A DNA stretch of 64,000 bases from Fulvivirga sp. (GTDB lineage: Bacteria > Bacteroidota > Bacteroidia > Cytophagales > Cyclobacteriaceae): positions 1-64,000 of the forward strand of contig JANQLQ010000330.1 of the NCBI GenBank assembly GCA_028280565.1. The letters are read 5' to 3'. The notes under the pieces were generated by a model. That model saw only the letters and a list, made by a program, of their open reading frames with translations. It searched no databases and had not been told where the DNA came from. Position 1 is the stretch's first letter. Every line of letters begins with the position of its first letter. Shown here piece after piece: positions 6,237-14,785 of the stretch. A program made the position numbers and the translations under genes.

Positions 6237-9221
6237 CTATCTCAAGTTAAACTCTAAACCGAAGCTTCCCCAAACGTTATAAGCTTCTCGTTCGTGTATC
6301 CTCGAAAATTCTTCGGTCGGTTTCAGTACGATTTCTTCGTTCGGTTGATTCGTTAGGTTATTCACCTGTACCTTCGCCCGTAAGAAATCCGTGACCTGGT
6401 AGCCTAATGTAGCATCCAAGTGAAAGGTGCTACCTAACCAAATATCCTGGCCATTTTGCGAGCTGGTCTCAAATTTTTCAAATACAAAATCCCGGAAATT
6501 CCCTGCTACCACTACAAAAAGCCCGTTGGGATTATCATAGCTTAAAGATAAATTACCAGTATGTCGTGGACTCCTTACCAGCGGAAACTCATCCTCTTCC
6601 GTACCAAAATCAGCTTGGCTATCGGCAAAGGTATAGTTGAAATCTACTCCCAAGTATTTCAGCCAAGGAATATCCAATACTGACAGTTTTTGAGAGGCCG
6701 ATATTTCTACTCCCAGCACACGGGCAGATCCTCCATTTTCGGGAACTGTCACCGTAACCGCCTCGCCATCAGGCCCAATGATTTCTGTACTCCGATCTAC
6801 CACGGGGTCAGAAATGAACTTTCCGAACAGGCCAATGCTGAAAAAGCCTAGGTTGGGAGTATACCATTCTGCCATCAAATCAAAATTATTGGCCCGGGTA
6901 GCTTCCAGTCCCGGGTTGCCAATGGCCTGTTCCTCCAGCCCGGTGGCCGTGGTTACCGGCACAAGGTTATTGTAGTTAGGTCGGCTTATCCCGGTGGACC
7001 AGGAAGTCCTAAGCACCAGGTTATTGACCAATTCGTACTTTAGATGTACGGAAGGAAGGACATCAAGATATTCCGTACCCTGCGTAATGGCCGTGTCTAA
7101 CAAAGCGTATTCCTGCTCGGTCTGTTCAAAACGCACACCTGCTACGGTCGAAAATTTTTCCGTCCATTGGGTGGTATTCATGATGTAGCCCGCATAGATG
7201 TTCTCCTCGGCCTCATAAGAATTCGGATCATTGGAAAAGTCGAGGTCCCCGGGGCCTGCCGAAAGGTTAAGAGCGGCATATTCTGCGTCGTCATACCCTA
7301 CACCGCCCAGTGCGAAACCGCCATCAGGATTTGTCAAATTCGGGCTACTATTGGTCAATGTTATACTCCCTATTTCATTTTGACGTGCCCTTCTTTCTAG
7401 GTTGCGCCATTTCGCGCCGAATTTAAGACGGCTACTTCCAGAGAGCGGCAATTCCAAGTCAATTTGGCCAATTATATGATCCTCTTCATTGAGATATGTA
7501 TCGATGATCGCCTGTGATAGGGAGAGAGGTTCCAAACCAAAGCTGGTATTGGCCGATAAGTTCTCTTGCTCTTCCCGGGTCAAAGTACTTAGCTGTGGAT
7601 TCGTTCGGGAGAAGCGAAATTCCACCCGGTCCGGGGTAGTTTCTTGTCCCGTGATATAAGCTGCCCCATAACTTAGCTTGAGTTTGTTCAATTGGTGTTC
7701 CCCCGCCAATTTATAATAGTTCAGCTCCTGCTCCTCCCTGCGGTTTTGGATACGACGCTGCTCGTTATTGCTGGCAAAGGTATAGCGCGCCTGCCTACGT
7801 ATCTCCTCATCGTTGTAAGCGGTGAAATTGTAAGTGAAGGTAAGTTTGTTATTGATGTCCGGCCTAAAATCTAAGTTACCGACTATCCCTATTCGTTCGC
7901 GGGTCACATCATAGTCCGTCGTTCTTCGTCTCCTGGGCGTATCTGTTTCCAGTCCATCTTGTATACCCTCATCAGCATCCGGGCGCTCATAACGCCAGGA
8001 GTTGAAAAGAGAGCCGCGATCCGTATTGTAATAACTTCCAGCTACTAAAAGGCCCAGTTTATCTTTTAAAAAGCGCTTACTCCCCATGCCGGCCAAGTTG
8101 GTGATACTTCTACCGTAATCTTCAAATTCAGACTCTTGGGCATTTAGACCCCCTGCCGCAAAAATGTTCAGCTCGGGGTCGTCTCCTGCTTCTCGCAGTT
8201 GGAAATTCACCGTGCCCCCTATGGCATCGGCATCCATGTCTGCGGTCAATGCCTTGGTGAGTGTGATCTTGTCTACTAAATAAGACTGGAAAGCATCAAG
8301 ACCAAATGATCTGCCATCGGCATCATCTTCCACGGTAGGCATGCGCTCACCGTTGATCGTCAGCGTATTGAATTGCTCAGAAACTCCCCTTACTTGCACC
8401 ATCTCACCTTCGCCCTGGTCCCTGGTGATCGACACCCCGGGAAGACGCTGTAGTGTTTCAGCCGCCGTTTGATCCGGGTACTGGCCAAATTTTTCCCGGT
8501 CTACCACGTTTTTGATATTGCCGGAATTCCGCTGCTCTTGCAAGGCCTTCGCTTGCCCCCGGGTCAGGTTGCCATAGACTACAATTTGATCCAGTTGTGT
8601 GCTGGATTCTGAGAGTACTACCTCTACCTGTGTTTCCTGGGAGGCAATAACTTCCACTGTCATCTCCTTTGTTTCGTACCCTATGTAAGAGATCTCTAAA
8701 GCTTGGCTCCCAAGGGGAGCACTTAGCCGGAATCGTCCTTTAGGCCCTGTAGTCGTACCCCTCAGCCCATCCTTAAATCTTACTAAGGCAAAAGGAAGAG
8801 GGTTTCCAGTGGCATCTTTTACCACCCCTATAATGACCCCCTCTTGTATGATCTTCTTCACGGATCTTACCGGTTTTACGGAAATAGTATTATTGATCAA
8901 TTTGAATTGAAGCTTAGCATCTCGCCCAATATATTCAAGCACTTTTCTCAAGGGCCGGTTTTCAAAAGAAGCCGTGATCTTATCCTGGTATTGGATGATC
9001 TCTTGGTTGTAGGCAAAAATAAAATCAGTCTTGCTTTCTATTTTGGCAAATGCCTCTTCTAGCGTGGCTCCTTTGAACCGGATCGTGATCGTAGTATTTT
9101 CAAGCTTTTGGCCGGTACCAGTATTTGCCATAAGTAACTGTATGGCCAAGGCCTGTATCAAAAAAAGTCGAAATGCATGATTTGAAAGGAACATTAACGT
9201 ATCCAGTACATTTGTTTTCAT
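6237..9221 (-). CDS. TonB-dependent receptor with STN signalling domain
   Basis: Outer-membrane active transporter, about 994 residues from Met 9221; the upstream Met at 9248 adds nine residues ahead of the signal peptide. In order: signal peptide (FRLFLIQALAIQLLMA), STN/secretin-TonB domain around residues 45-110 (LEEAFAKIESKTDFIFAY) used for signalling to FecR, carboxypeptidase-regulatory-like domain (VVKDATGNPLPFALVRF), plug (TAAETLQRLPGVSITRDQGE; TLTINGERMP; AIGGTVNFQL), and a 22-strand barrel ending EFNLR. The plug resembles the Xanthomonas-Caulobacter receptor group, often used for sugars or phosphorylated compounds, although the substrate here is unknown. No SusD partner is present. 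It sits 90 bp downstream of fecR. Confidence 0.95.
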   Translation of the reverse strand: MKTNVLDTLMFLSNHAFRLFLIQALAIQLLMANTGTGQKLENTTITIRFKGATLEEAFAKIESKTDFIFAYNQEIIQYQDKITASFENRPLRKVLEYIGRDAKLQFKLINNTISVKPVRSVKKIIQEGVIIGVVKDATGNPLPFALVRFKDGLRGTTTGPKGRFRLSAPLGSQALEISYIGYETKEMTVEVIASQETQVEVVLSESSTQLDQIVVYGNLTRGQAKALQEQRNSGNIKNVVDREKFGQYPDQTAAETLQRLPGVSITRDQGEGEMVQVRGVSEQFNTLTINGERMPTVEDDADGRSFGLDAFQSYLVDKITLTKALTADMDADAIGGTVNFQLREAGDDPELNIFAAGGLNAQESEFEDYGRSITNLAGMGSKRFLKDKLGLLVAGSYYNTDRGSLFNSWRYERPDADEGIQDGLETDTPRRRRTTDYDVTRERIGIVGNLDFRPDINNKLTFTYNFTAYNDEEIRRQARYTFASNNEQRRIQNRREEQELNYYKLAGEHQLNKLKLSYGAAYITGQETTPDRVEFRFSRTNPQLSTLTREEQENLSANTSFGLEPLSLSQAIIDTYLNEEDHIIGQIDLELPLSGSSRLKFGAKWRNLERRARQNEIGSITLTNSSPNLTNPDGGFALGGVGYDDAEYAALNLSAGPGDLDFSNDPNSYEAEENIYAGYIMNTTQWTEKFSTVAGVRFEQTEQEYALLDTAITQGTEYLDVLPSVHLKYELVNNLVLRTSWSTGISRPNYNNLVPVTTATGLEEQAIGNPGLEATRANNFDLMAEWYTPNLGFFSIGLFGKFISDPVVDRSTEIIGPDGEAVTVTVPENGGSARVLGVEISASQKLSVLDIPWLKYLGVDFNYTFADSQADFGTEEDEFPLVRSPRHTGNLSLSYDNPNGLFVVVAGNFRDFVFEKFETSSQNGQDIWLGSTFHLDATLGYQVTDFLRAKVQVNNLTNQPNEEIVLKPTEEFSRIHEREAYNVWGSFGLEFNLR

Positions 9222-9260
9222 AGTTTTGTAGATGTTAGAGTAAAACATGTATTGTTTTCG

Positions 9261-9298
9261 GGTTCGTTACCTGCGCCAACAGCTAGCGAACCTTTTTT
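9261..9298 (+). terminator. Hairpin with T-tract in the fecR-receptor gap
   Basis: GGTTCG (9261-9266) and CGAACC (9287-9292) form a stem with partial extension, followed on the plus strand by TTTTTT. On the minus strand, the direction of fecR and the receptor, the same hairpin lacks a T-tract and would be an intercistronic mRNA structure in the 90-bp gap. It could lower or stabilise expression of one gene relative to the other. Which role applies is not decidable from sequence. Confidence 0.4.
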
Positions 9299-9311
9299 AT
9301 TGAAGGATATT

Positions 9312-10304
9312 TTATTCCATAGGCGTTGTTTTTTGGGTTGGACATCCTTTGCCGGTGATAGTCACATGACCTGTACTATCCCATTGGTAATCGATCTCGT
9401 TGACGAATTTTAGGCTCTCGAGAACGTTGCGCAGGTTTTCATCTTTGTACTTACCACGGATTACGCAATGCTTAAGCGCTTCATTAGCTAAGGTTATGCG
9501 CACGTTGTACCATCGCTCTAAGACCTTTACGGCCTGCTCCAGTGTAACCTTATCAAATTGAAGAACACCCTCTTTCCAGGCCAATACAGTGACCAAGTCG
9601 ATTTTTTTGGTACCTAAATTTCCCTTTGCCCTGTTAAAATATGCTTGCTCCGCCGGGGACAATATCACCTCTTGCCGTGATACCTCCCCGGGAGCTTCTA
9701 CTTTCACCCGGCCAGTGGCTACAGTTACATGTTGATCTTGTCCGGGAAAGGCGGAAATGTTAAAAGAAGTACCCAAAACGGTAGTTTTAAGCACGGTCGA
9801 GTGGATGATAAACGGACGGCCCGGGTCATTTTTCACATCAAAGAATGCTTCCCCCTCCAAAATGACCTCCCTATTTTGCTGGGAGAACCGTTGTGGGTAG
9901 GTGATCTCACTCCCCGAGTTTAAACGTACCTGGGTTCCGTCACTCAAGACCAAGGTGGACTTTTGACCTAGTCCAGTAGCTTTTGTGAGCAAGGGCCCAG
10001 TCACAGGGTCTTGTGGCCAATAGCGTATCGCCCATGAAATTGCCACAAGAAAAATGACAGCGGCAGCCACTTTCCAATATGCCATAATTCGATAGGTCCT
10101 TTTAGGTTGGGGACTAATTTGCTGCTGGACTTTAGCAAAAAGTTGGGTTGCTTTTTCACTGCGTTCTCCCAATAGTTCTTTGTTCCAATCCTTATTACCT
10201 GGCTGATAAGAATCTAAAAAATCCTCTAAAAGTTGCTCTTCTTGGGCTGTAGTCTTCCCTTGCAGGTATTTATCGATTATCTCTTTTATCTCATGCTCCG
10301 TCAT
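9312..10304 (-). CDS. FecR-family anti-sigma factor / signal transducer
   Basis: 330 residues, typical length. The cytoplasmic N-terminus (1-75) would bind the sigma factor. A single membrane span lies at about 76-95 (WKVAAAVIFLVAISWAI), followed by a periplasmic FecR domain (about 110-215; LVLSDGTQVRLNSGSEITYP, EVILEGEAFFDVKNDPGRPF) and a C-terminal DUF4974 domain (about 250-320; VTLEQAVKVLERWYNV) that contacts the receptor STN domain. It lies between the ECF sigma gene and the TonB receptor on the same strand, so it should relay receptor occupancy to that sigma factor. Unusually, a 203-bp repeat separates it from the sigma gene. Confidence 0.95.
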   Translation of the reverse strand: MTEHEIKEIIDKYLQGKTTAQEEQLLEDFLDSYQPGNKDWNKELLGERSEKATQLFAKVQQQISPQPKRTYRIMAYWKVAAAVIFLVAISWAIRYWPQDPVTGPLLTKATGLGQKSTLVLSDGTQVRLNSGSEITYPQRFSQQNREVILEGEAFFDVKNDPGRPFIIHSTVLKTTVLGTSFNISAFPGQDQHVTVATGRVKVEAPGEVSRQEVILSPAEQAYFNRAKGNLGTKKIDLVTVLAWKEGVLQFDKVTLEQAVKVLERWYNVRITLANEALKHCVIRGKYKDENLRNVLESLKFVNEIDYQWDSTGHVTITGKGCPTQKTTPME

Positions 10305-10330
10305 AGCCGTTTTTTTATGCAGGGGCGCTT

Positions 10331-10533
10331 AGTGTTAAATCAAGTATAATTAGACGGTTGACTATTTTTTCCAATCCCGTCCTTGAAGTCAGCAGTTGGC
10401 AAAGAGCAATCGGCAACCCTATAATTTTTTTGCCTACTGTCCTTTGCCGATTGCCGACTCATTGAGAACTTTCCATTACCTCAAACCTACTCACCCTCTA
10501 CCTGGTACATCATTTGAGGCTTAACTAAACGCT
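10331..10533 (-). repeat. 203-bp MITE-like repeat R1, inverted full-length copy
   Basis: Exactly the same length as the copy at 3168-3370 and matching it along its whole length in reverse orientation (for example TCAAATGATGTACC, GAGTAGGTTTGAGG, TCGGCAATCGGCAAAGG when read on the minus strand). Ends are AGTGTTAAAT and ACTAAACGCT. It occupies most of the 347-bp gap between the sigma gene (10652) and fecR (10304) and contains a long hairpin that could reduce read-through. Confidence 0.7.
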
Positions 10534-10651
10534 AGGGTTAAATTTAATGCTCGAAACTGGCTGCCTAGAGCCTACCTCAAGCCTTACACCTAATTTATAA
10601 CATGTACCTTTTAGCTAGAGGAGGTACTATGTGACCGTGAAAAAAGTGTGA

Positions 10652-11233
10652 TCATAACATTAAGATAATCGCCAATAATATTGAGATAATATTACTCACC
10701 GATGACCTTAATTGTTGGCATGCTTTCGAAATTTGATTTTTTACAGTTTGAAGAGATAAACCCAGGTGATCTGCAATCTCTTGATGAGAAAGGTGTTGGA
10801 AACGGCTTAATCGGAATATCTCCTGACATTTCGTCGGTAATTGATTTATGGATTCGCTAAGTATGACATTAAGCTCTTGATAGTATAAGTTATCTTCAGT
10901 CTGATTGATGAAATGTATTTGTTCTATTCTTTGAATGTGATGTTGGGCAATTTTCCCGGAACGGATATGTTTTAAACAACGGAATTTTACTGCGCGCCGG
11001 AGATAGGCCGGTAGATTTTGTATCTCCGTTTCGTGGCGGCGTTCCCAAAGATCGACAAAAATATCTTGGACAATATCATTACAAACGGCTTCATCTTTCA
11101 ACACGTTGTAGGCAAATACGTAAAGTTCCTGCCAAAAACGGTCATAGATCTTTTCAAAAGCTTCCGGGTCGTTTTCCTTTAGCCTTTGAAGTAAGAAAAG
11201 GTAAGATGTCATACCCGTTGACTTATCACTCAC
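10652..11233 (-). CDS. ECF sigma factor of the FecR/TonB-receptor cassette
   Basis: 193 residues. Region 2 at about 25-95 (AFEKIYDRFWQELYVFAYNV, DIVQDIFVDLWERR); region 4 at about 130-180 (LPTKCQEIFRLSRFQHLS, HQEIADHLGLSLQTVKNQIS). The hydrophobic C-terminus (SVSNIISILLAIILML) is a common oddity of Bacteroidota FecI-like sigma factors. Gene order sigma - fecR - TonB receptor is the classical surface-signalling arrangement. The presumed role is to transcribe the receptor genes once FecR is relieved by ligand-loaded receptor. It is the first gene of the cassette; the 301 bp upstream, shared with a divergent sensor gene, show no clear consensus promoter. Confidence 0.94.
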   Translation of the reverse strand: MSDKSTGMTSYLFLLQRLKENDPEAFEKIYDRFWQELYVFAYNVLKDEAVCNDIVQDIFVDLWERRHETEIQNLPAYLRRAVKFRCLKHIRSGKIAQHHIQRIEQIHFINQTEDNLYYQELNVILSESINQLPTKCQEIFRLSRFQHLSHQEIADHLGLSLQTVKNQISKACQQLRSSVSNIISILLAIILML

Positions 11234-11534
11234 AACGCTATACTTCAGTTCACTTACAATGCTACTGAAATGATATTGGTATGCCGGGGCGGTCCTTGTT
11301 AAATCATCGTTAAGGAATGGCGAGCGCCTAGCGGTACGGATATTTACTTACAAGTTTCCCAGCCTTGTTTATAGTATTCAAACGGTTTGTTCGAAGCTAG
11401 TGGAAAAAACCTACCAAGTTTACGAAATGATATTACGCAAAAACACGTAAGTGAAAACCACAAAAACAGCCGATACTATTTTATTAGAGGATTTTCGTCT
11501 TTTGTAATGTGGTTGGATTTTAAACATTACGGAT
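11234..11534. other. Divergent intergenic region, nothing recognised
   Basis: This 301-bp gap separates the sigma gene (minus) from the GAF sensor gene (plus). It must contain both promoters, but I find no TAnnTTTG box with a properly spaced TTG and no repeat copy. Short frames across it look random. Confidence 0.4.
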
Positions 11535-12938
11535 ATGAAACTCTCGAAAATTATAAACGCTGGGATTAACGAACATACCCCGAAAAACGTTGCCAAAAAG
11601 ATAATCTTAAGCAATGGGCTGGCATTGATCATCGCTTTTGGTGTGGCCGGTCCGTTTTTCGTTATCTCGTTGATACATTTTGGCGCGCTGGCTTACTTAC
11701 CCTTGGCAGGGGTTGTGTTGTGTCTTTTCACTATAGTTCTAAATGGTTTAGGCTTACAATACTTAGGACGATTCATACTAGGATTAATTCCCTTTACACT
11801 TACGGCCTTGTACGGGGCGTACTTAACACCGGCTGACCAGTTGCCTTTGCCTTCGATATTTACTATACAAGTCGCCTTTGCAGTTATTCCTTTTATCCTT
11901 TTCGAAATTTCAGAAAAAGCGTATCTCATAGTTTCCGGGGCATTCATACTCATTACCATCACTTTTTTCTCAAAAGACTTGAACCAGCTGTTGGAGATGG
12001 ATCTGGACATTGAGGTAGCGACTAACGGCTACGTGTACTACCTTGCCATTGCAACGGGTGTTTTAGTGGCTTCTGGCAGTATTTTATTTATGTCATACAG
12101 TAACCACAAAACCAACAAGGAGCAGGAAGACCTCGTCGCTTTAATGGACAAACGCAACGAAGAGCTACAAAAATCTGAGGACACGCTTCGGGAAAACCTT
12201 AAAAAAGTAGAAGAAAACCAGTTGGAAGAAACAAGACGAAACTGGGCCTCTAAAGGACTGGCGAAGTTTGGGAACTTATTACGGAGTAATGAAGATAACG
12301 ATGTCCTTTTTGACCAATTAATATCGGGTATTACTCAATACATAGATGCTAACCAGAGCGCACTTTTTATTGTAGACAAAACGAACAAAGACGACGTAAA
12401 AATTGAACTCAAGGCATGCTATGCCTACAGCAGGAAAAAATTCGTTGAAAAAAGCATCGCGCCGGGTGAAGGGCTTTTAGGGCAAGTATACTACGAACAA
12501 GAAATACTATACCTTAAAGAGGTACCCCAGGGATATACCAATATCACATCGGGACTGGGTGATGCCTCCCCTAATGCGATAATCATTGTGCCTCTAATCG
12601 CAAACGAGGAAATAGAAGGTTTTTTTGAGATTGCTTCTTTCAAAGAGTTTGAGTCTCACCAGGTAGAATTTCTAAAAGACCTGGCGGAAAATGTAGCCTC
12701 TTTTGTGGGTGTCAACAGGATAAATGTCCAGACCAAGCTGTTGTTGGAGGAAACACAGCAGCAGGCTGAAGAAATGAAATCCCAAGAAGAGGAAATGCGT
12801 CAAAACATGGAGGAATTACAAGCCACGCACGAGGAGATGAACCGGAAGGAACAAGAGTACATTGCTAGGTTAGAAAAACTGGAAGCTGAATTAGCACAAG
12901 CCCGGTCATCTATGAAGGATGTGCTCAGCACAAATTAG
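11535..12938 (+). CDS. Membrane sensor protein: six-span N-terminus, GAF domain, coiled coil
   Basis: 467 residues. Six hydrophobic segments occupy about residues 28-200 (for example GLALIIAFGVAGPFFVISLI and GYVYYLAIATGVLVASGSIL). A coiled coil follows (200-240), then the sequence RRNWASKGLAKFGNLL and a GAF domain (about 245-395) that would bind a small ligand, then a Glu/Gln-rich coiled coil (QQQAEEMKSQEEEMRQNMEE) to the end. There is no histidine kinase, cyclase or phosphatase domain. The whole region from RNWA onwards is paralogous to the protein encoded at 19779-21836. It is followed by a good terminator. It probably acts through a partner protein, which is inference. Confidence 0.88.
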   Translation: MKLSKIINAGINEHTPKNVAKKIILSNGLALIIAFGVAGPFFVISLIHFGALAYLPLAGVVLCLFTIVLNGLGLQYLGRFILGLIPFTLTALYGAYLTPADQLPLPSIFTIQVAFAVIPFILFEISEKAYLIVSGAFILITITFFSKDLNQLLEMDLDIEVATNGYVYYLAIATGVLVASGSILFMSYSNHKTNKEQEDLVALMDKRNEELQKSEDTLRENLKKVEENQLEETRRNWASKGLAKFGNLLRSNEDNDVLFDQLISGITQYIDANQSALFIVDKTNKDDVKIELKACYAYSRKKFVEKSIAPGEGLLGQVYYEQEILYLKEVPQGYTNITSGLGDASPNAIIIVPLIANEEIEGFFEIASFKEFESHQVEFLKDLAENVASFVGVNRINVQTKLLLEETQQQAEEMKSQEEEMRQNMEELQATHEEMNRKEQEYIARLEKLEAELAQARSSMKDVLSTN

Positions 12939-12978
12939 TGAACGTATTTTAAGATTTTGTTTGGCTTTAGTGATAGTG

Positions 12979-13007
12979 AGGGGCGATGGATCGATCGCCC
13001 CTTTTTG
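12979..13007 (+). terminator. Rho-independent terminator of the GAF sensor gene
   Basis: AGGGGCGAT (12979-12987) pairs perfectly with ATCGCCCCT (12994-13002) around a 6-base loop, followed by TTTTT. It lies 41 bp after the stop at 12938. Confidence 0.85.
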
Positions 13008-13019
13008 CTTTTAAAACCC

Positions 13020-13207
13020 AGCGCCCAGTCACACTTCAAATAACCTATAGCGATGTAAACAATGGGGTCACCTTTACCCGTTGAGAAGCTCTCGATGAGC
13101 CGGTAAAAGACAGCAGGTAAGTTGCCGATTGCCTTTTGCCTACTGCCGACTTTAAGAACGGGATGGGCAAGAATAGCGGATCATCCAATTACATTTAACT
13201 TAACACT
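13020..13207 (+). repeat. Decayed copy of the R1 repeat
   Basis: It carries the core hairpin words (TTGCCGATTGCCTTTTGCC, ACTGCCGACTTTAAGAACGG) and an intact right end ACTTAACACT at 13198-13207. The left end has drifted (CAGTCACACTTCAAATAACC). Orientation is the same as the copy at 3168. Confidence 0.55.
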
Positions 13208-13330
13208 TTTCCTGTCAAGCCTTAAATGATGGTTAACTATTCATAGGTTCGGTTGATTCTACTGTTCGAATTAGCTAACTTTTATCCATGGTTATACCTA
13301 TTCATGTTACCAGGTCAAAACTCATGGTTT

Positions 13331-13756
13331 ATGGATCATCCCGTATTTTCCAATCAATACTTAACCTGTATTTTGGACGACAGTATCCCGGTTCTTAAAC
13401 ACCGCTGGCAATGTTCACCTCCCCTGGGGGAGTTTAAAAAGGGGCTGTTAGCCATATTAAAGGAGTATAAGCAGTATAAAATTGACTATCCCAACTTGAA
13501 ATGGCTCGCAGATACTGAACTGCTCGGGGAGCTTTCCGAAGAAGATGAAAAATGGCTTACCAGTGAATGGGACCACTTGCTTTTCGACGAAGCCGGGGTA
13601 AAGGTGCATGCGGTTATCCTTGGACCGGATTTTTTTGCCGATTATCCTATGGAAAAGTTTAAAAGCTCGTCAGAGAGGAAATTCCAAGAGTTAGGAGCAC
13701 AACTGGAAGTGTTTTTGGACGAAAAAGGTGCTTATGATTGGTTAAGAAGCCGTTGA
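13331..13756 (+). CDS. Small cytoplasmic protein, SpoIIAA/STAS-like in appearance
   Basis: 141 residues from Met 13331; the frame is open from 13253, but the 26 extra residues look like translated repeat flank. The pattern begins with strand-like YLTCILDDSIPVLKHRW, then helix GEFKKGLLAILKEYKQYK. It continues with LKWLADTELLGELSEEDEKWL and strand KVHAVILGP, and ends with a helix. This alternation and length fit the STAS/SEC14-like small proteins common in Cytophagales, which have no assigned biochemical role. No signal peptide or membrane span. It stands alone, converging with the gene at 13897-14577. Confidence 0.72.
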   Translation: MDHPVFSNQYLTCILDDSIPVLKHRWQCSPPLGEFKKGLLAILKEYKQYKIDYPNLKWLADTELLGELSEEDEKWLTSEWDHLLFDEAGVKVHAVILGPDFFADYPMEKFKSSSERKFQELGAQLEVFLDEKGAYDWLRSR

Positions 13757-13896
13757 CTTTTTCAATGGTTTAGTTAGTCCGGGATATCGCTAATTTCAAA
13801 AATGTAATCATTAATGGCATTCGTCAAAACTACCTGTAAACAACTGGGCCTATCTTTTTTGCTAGTTTTTGTATCATTCTACAAAAGTTTCCCGTG

Positions 13897-14577
13897 CTAG
13901 CGTTTCGCTTCATCTGCAAAAGCATTCCATTTTTGGGTCAAAAATGTTTTTAAGGCTGGGTATTCATCCAAAGCATTATCAGCTTTATAATTGTCTTTTT
14001 GCCCTATGTTTCCATAAACGGTGGCTCCTCGCACGGCATATTTTTGGTCACCTTCATAAGTAATGATTTTCATAGTGGCCGGGGAGACATCATAGCGACA
14101 AGCATAATCATAGGCCAAGGAGATCTCGGCCACCTGGTCCTGGTCCAGGTCGGTAACGGATAAGGACCTGTTAATAAAATTGATGTGAAAATCTCCACCC
14201 GATTGTTGATCTAGGTAATCGAATATCCGCCATTGTTTTTGATAACCCTTTTCCGTTTTGATAAACCGGTAAGCGAACAGCTCTCCTCCAAAACAGGTTT
14301 GCTCTTCCGGGCCTACACATTTACTATTATAAGGATACTCGTACCATCCATTGCGGGATAAGATAAGGAGATTTTCCCCCTGCGAATCTGTCCATTGCAA
14401 TGCCTGTAAGAAACTGCCTTTAAAATCAATCGTTTTAGGCAGCTGGTGATATCCCAACACTTTTATGCTAAAAGGGCTTTTGCTATCCCAAAGGTCTTTA
14501 TTAGCCCCCGGTGATTGGGCCACCAGGGTGAAAGACCACAAACTTATCACTACATATACGACTGTTTTCTTTTTCAT
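13897..14577 (-). CDS. Secreted protein resembling the M949_RS01915 surface-polysaccharide family
   Basis: 226 residues. Signal peptide at 1-20 (VVYVVISLWSFTLVAQ). The mature part contains LQALQWTDSQGENLLILSRN, a Cys pair in CVGPEEQTCFGGELFAYRF, IFDYLDQQSGGDFHINFI, and an FG-GAP-like calcium-binding DLDQDQVAEISLAYDYAC. This pattern recalls a Bacteroidota family named for surface polysaccharide biosynthesis, though its chemistry is unknown; the assignment is from memory. It lies 208 bp downstream of the PepSY gene on the same strand, separated by hairpins, so it may be an independent unit. Confidence 0.78.
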   Translation of the reverse strand: MKKKTVVYVVISLWSFTLVAQSPGANKDLWDSKSPFSIKVLGYHQLPKTIDFKGSFLQALQWTDSQGENLLILSRNGWYEYPYNSKCVGPEEQTCFGGELFAYRFIKTEKGYQKQWRIFDYLDQQSGGDFHINFINRSLSVTDLDQDQVAEISLAYDYACRYDVSPATMKIITYEGDQKYAVRGATVYGNIGQKDNYKADNALDEYPALKTFLTQKWNAFADEAKR

Positions 14578-14640
14578 ATTTCGTCATTTAATGTATACCG
14601 TCTGCATACACTTTAACTTCCTTTATGTAAGCAACCTCGT

Positions 14641-14692
14641 AGAACTTCTTCGCTTTGGAAAAGCGAAACAGTTCTTCAAGATCTTTTCTTGA
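14641..14692 (-). terminator. Paired hairpins between PepSY gene and secreted-protein gene
   Basis: 14641-14675 folds into a stem of 16 positions with 14 matches and a 3-base loop (AGAACT..TTCGCTTT against AAAGCGAA..AGTTCT). Next to it, TCAAGA..TCTTGA (14676-14692) is a second short hairpin. They stand between the stop of the PepSY gene (14786) and the next gene (14577). No clear T-tract is present on the minus strand, so this is either a weak terminator or a small dispersed palindrome. Confidence 0.4.
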
Positions 14693-14785
14693 TCCAATTT
14701 GCCTTATATAATGAACATTACACGAAGTTGAAGTTAAGAATTCCAACTGTCGGGTATTTCTGCATGAATCACGAATCAAAGACCA

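Noticed and set aside
6237-9221. SusC/SusD-type polysaccharide utilisation locus
   Set aside because: There is no SusD lipoprotein and no glycoside hydrolase near any of the three receptors; the sigma/FecR arrangement alone does not make one.
14588-14779. 63-residue minus-strand frame between the PepSY and secreted-protein genes
   Set aside because: It is largely made of the hairpins at 14641-14692 and has no signal or motif.
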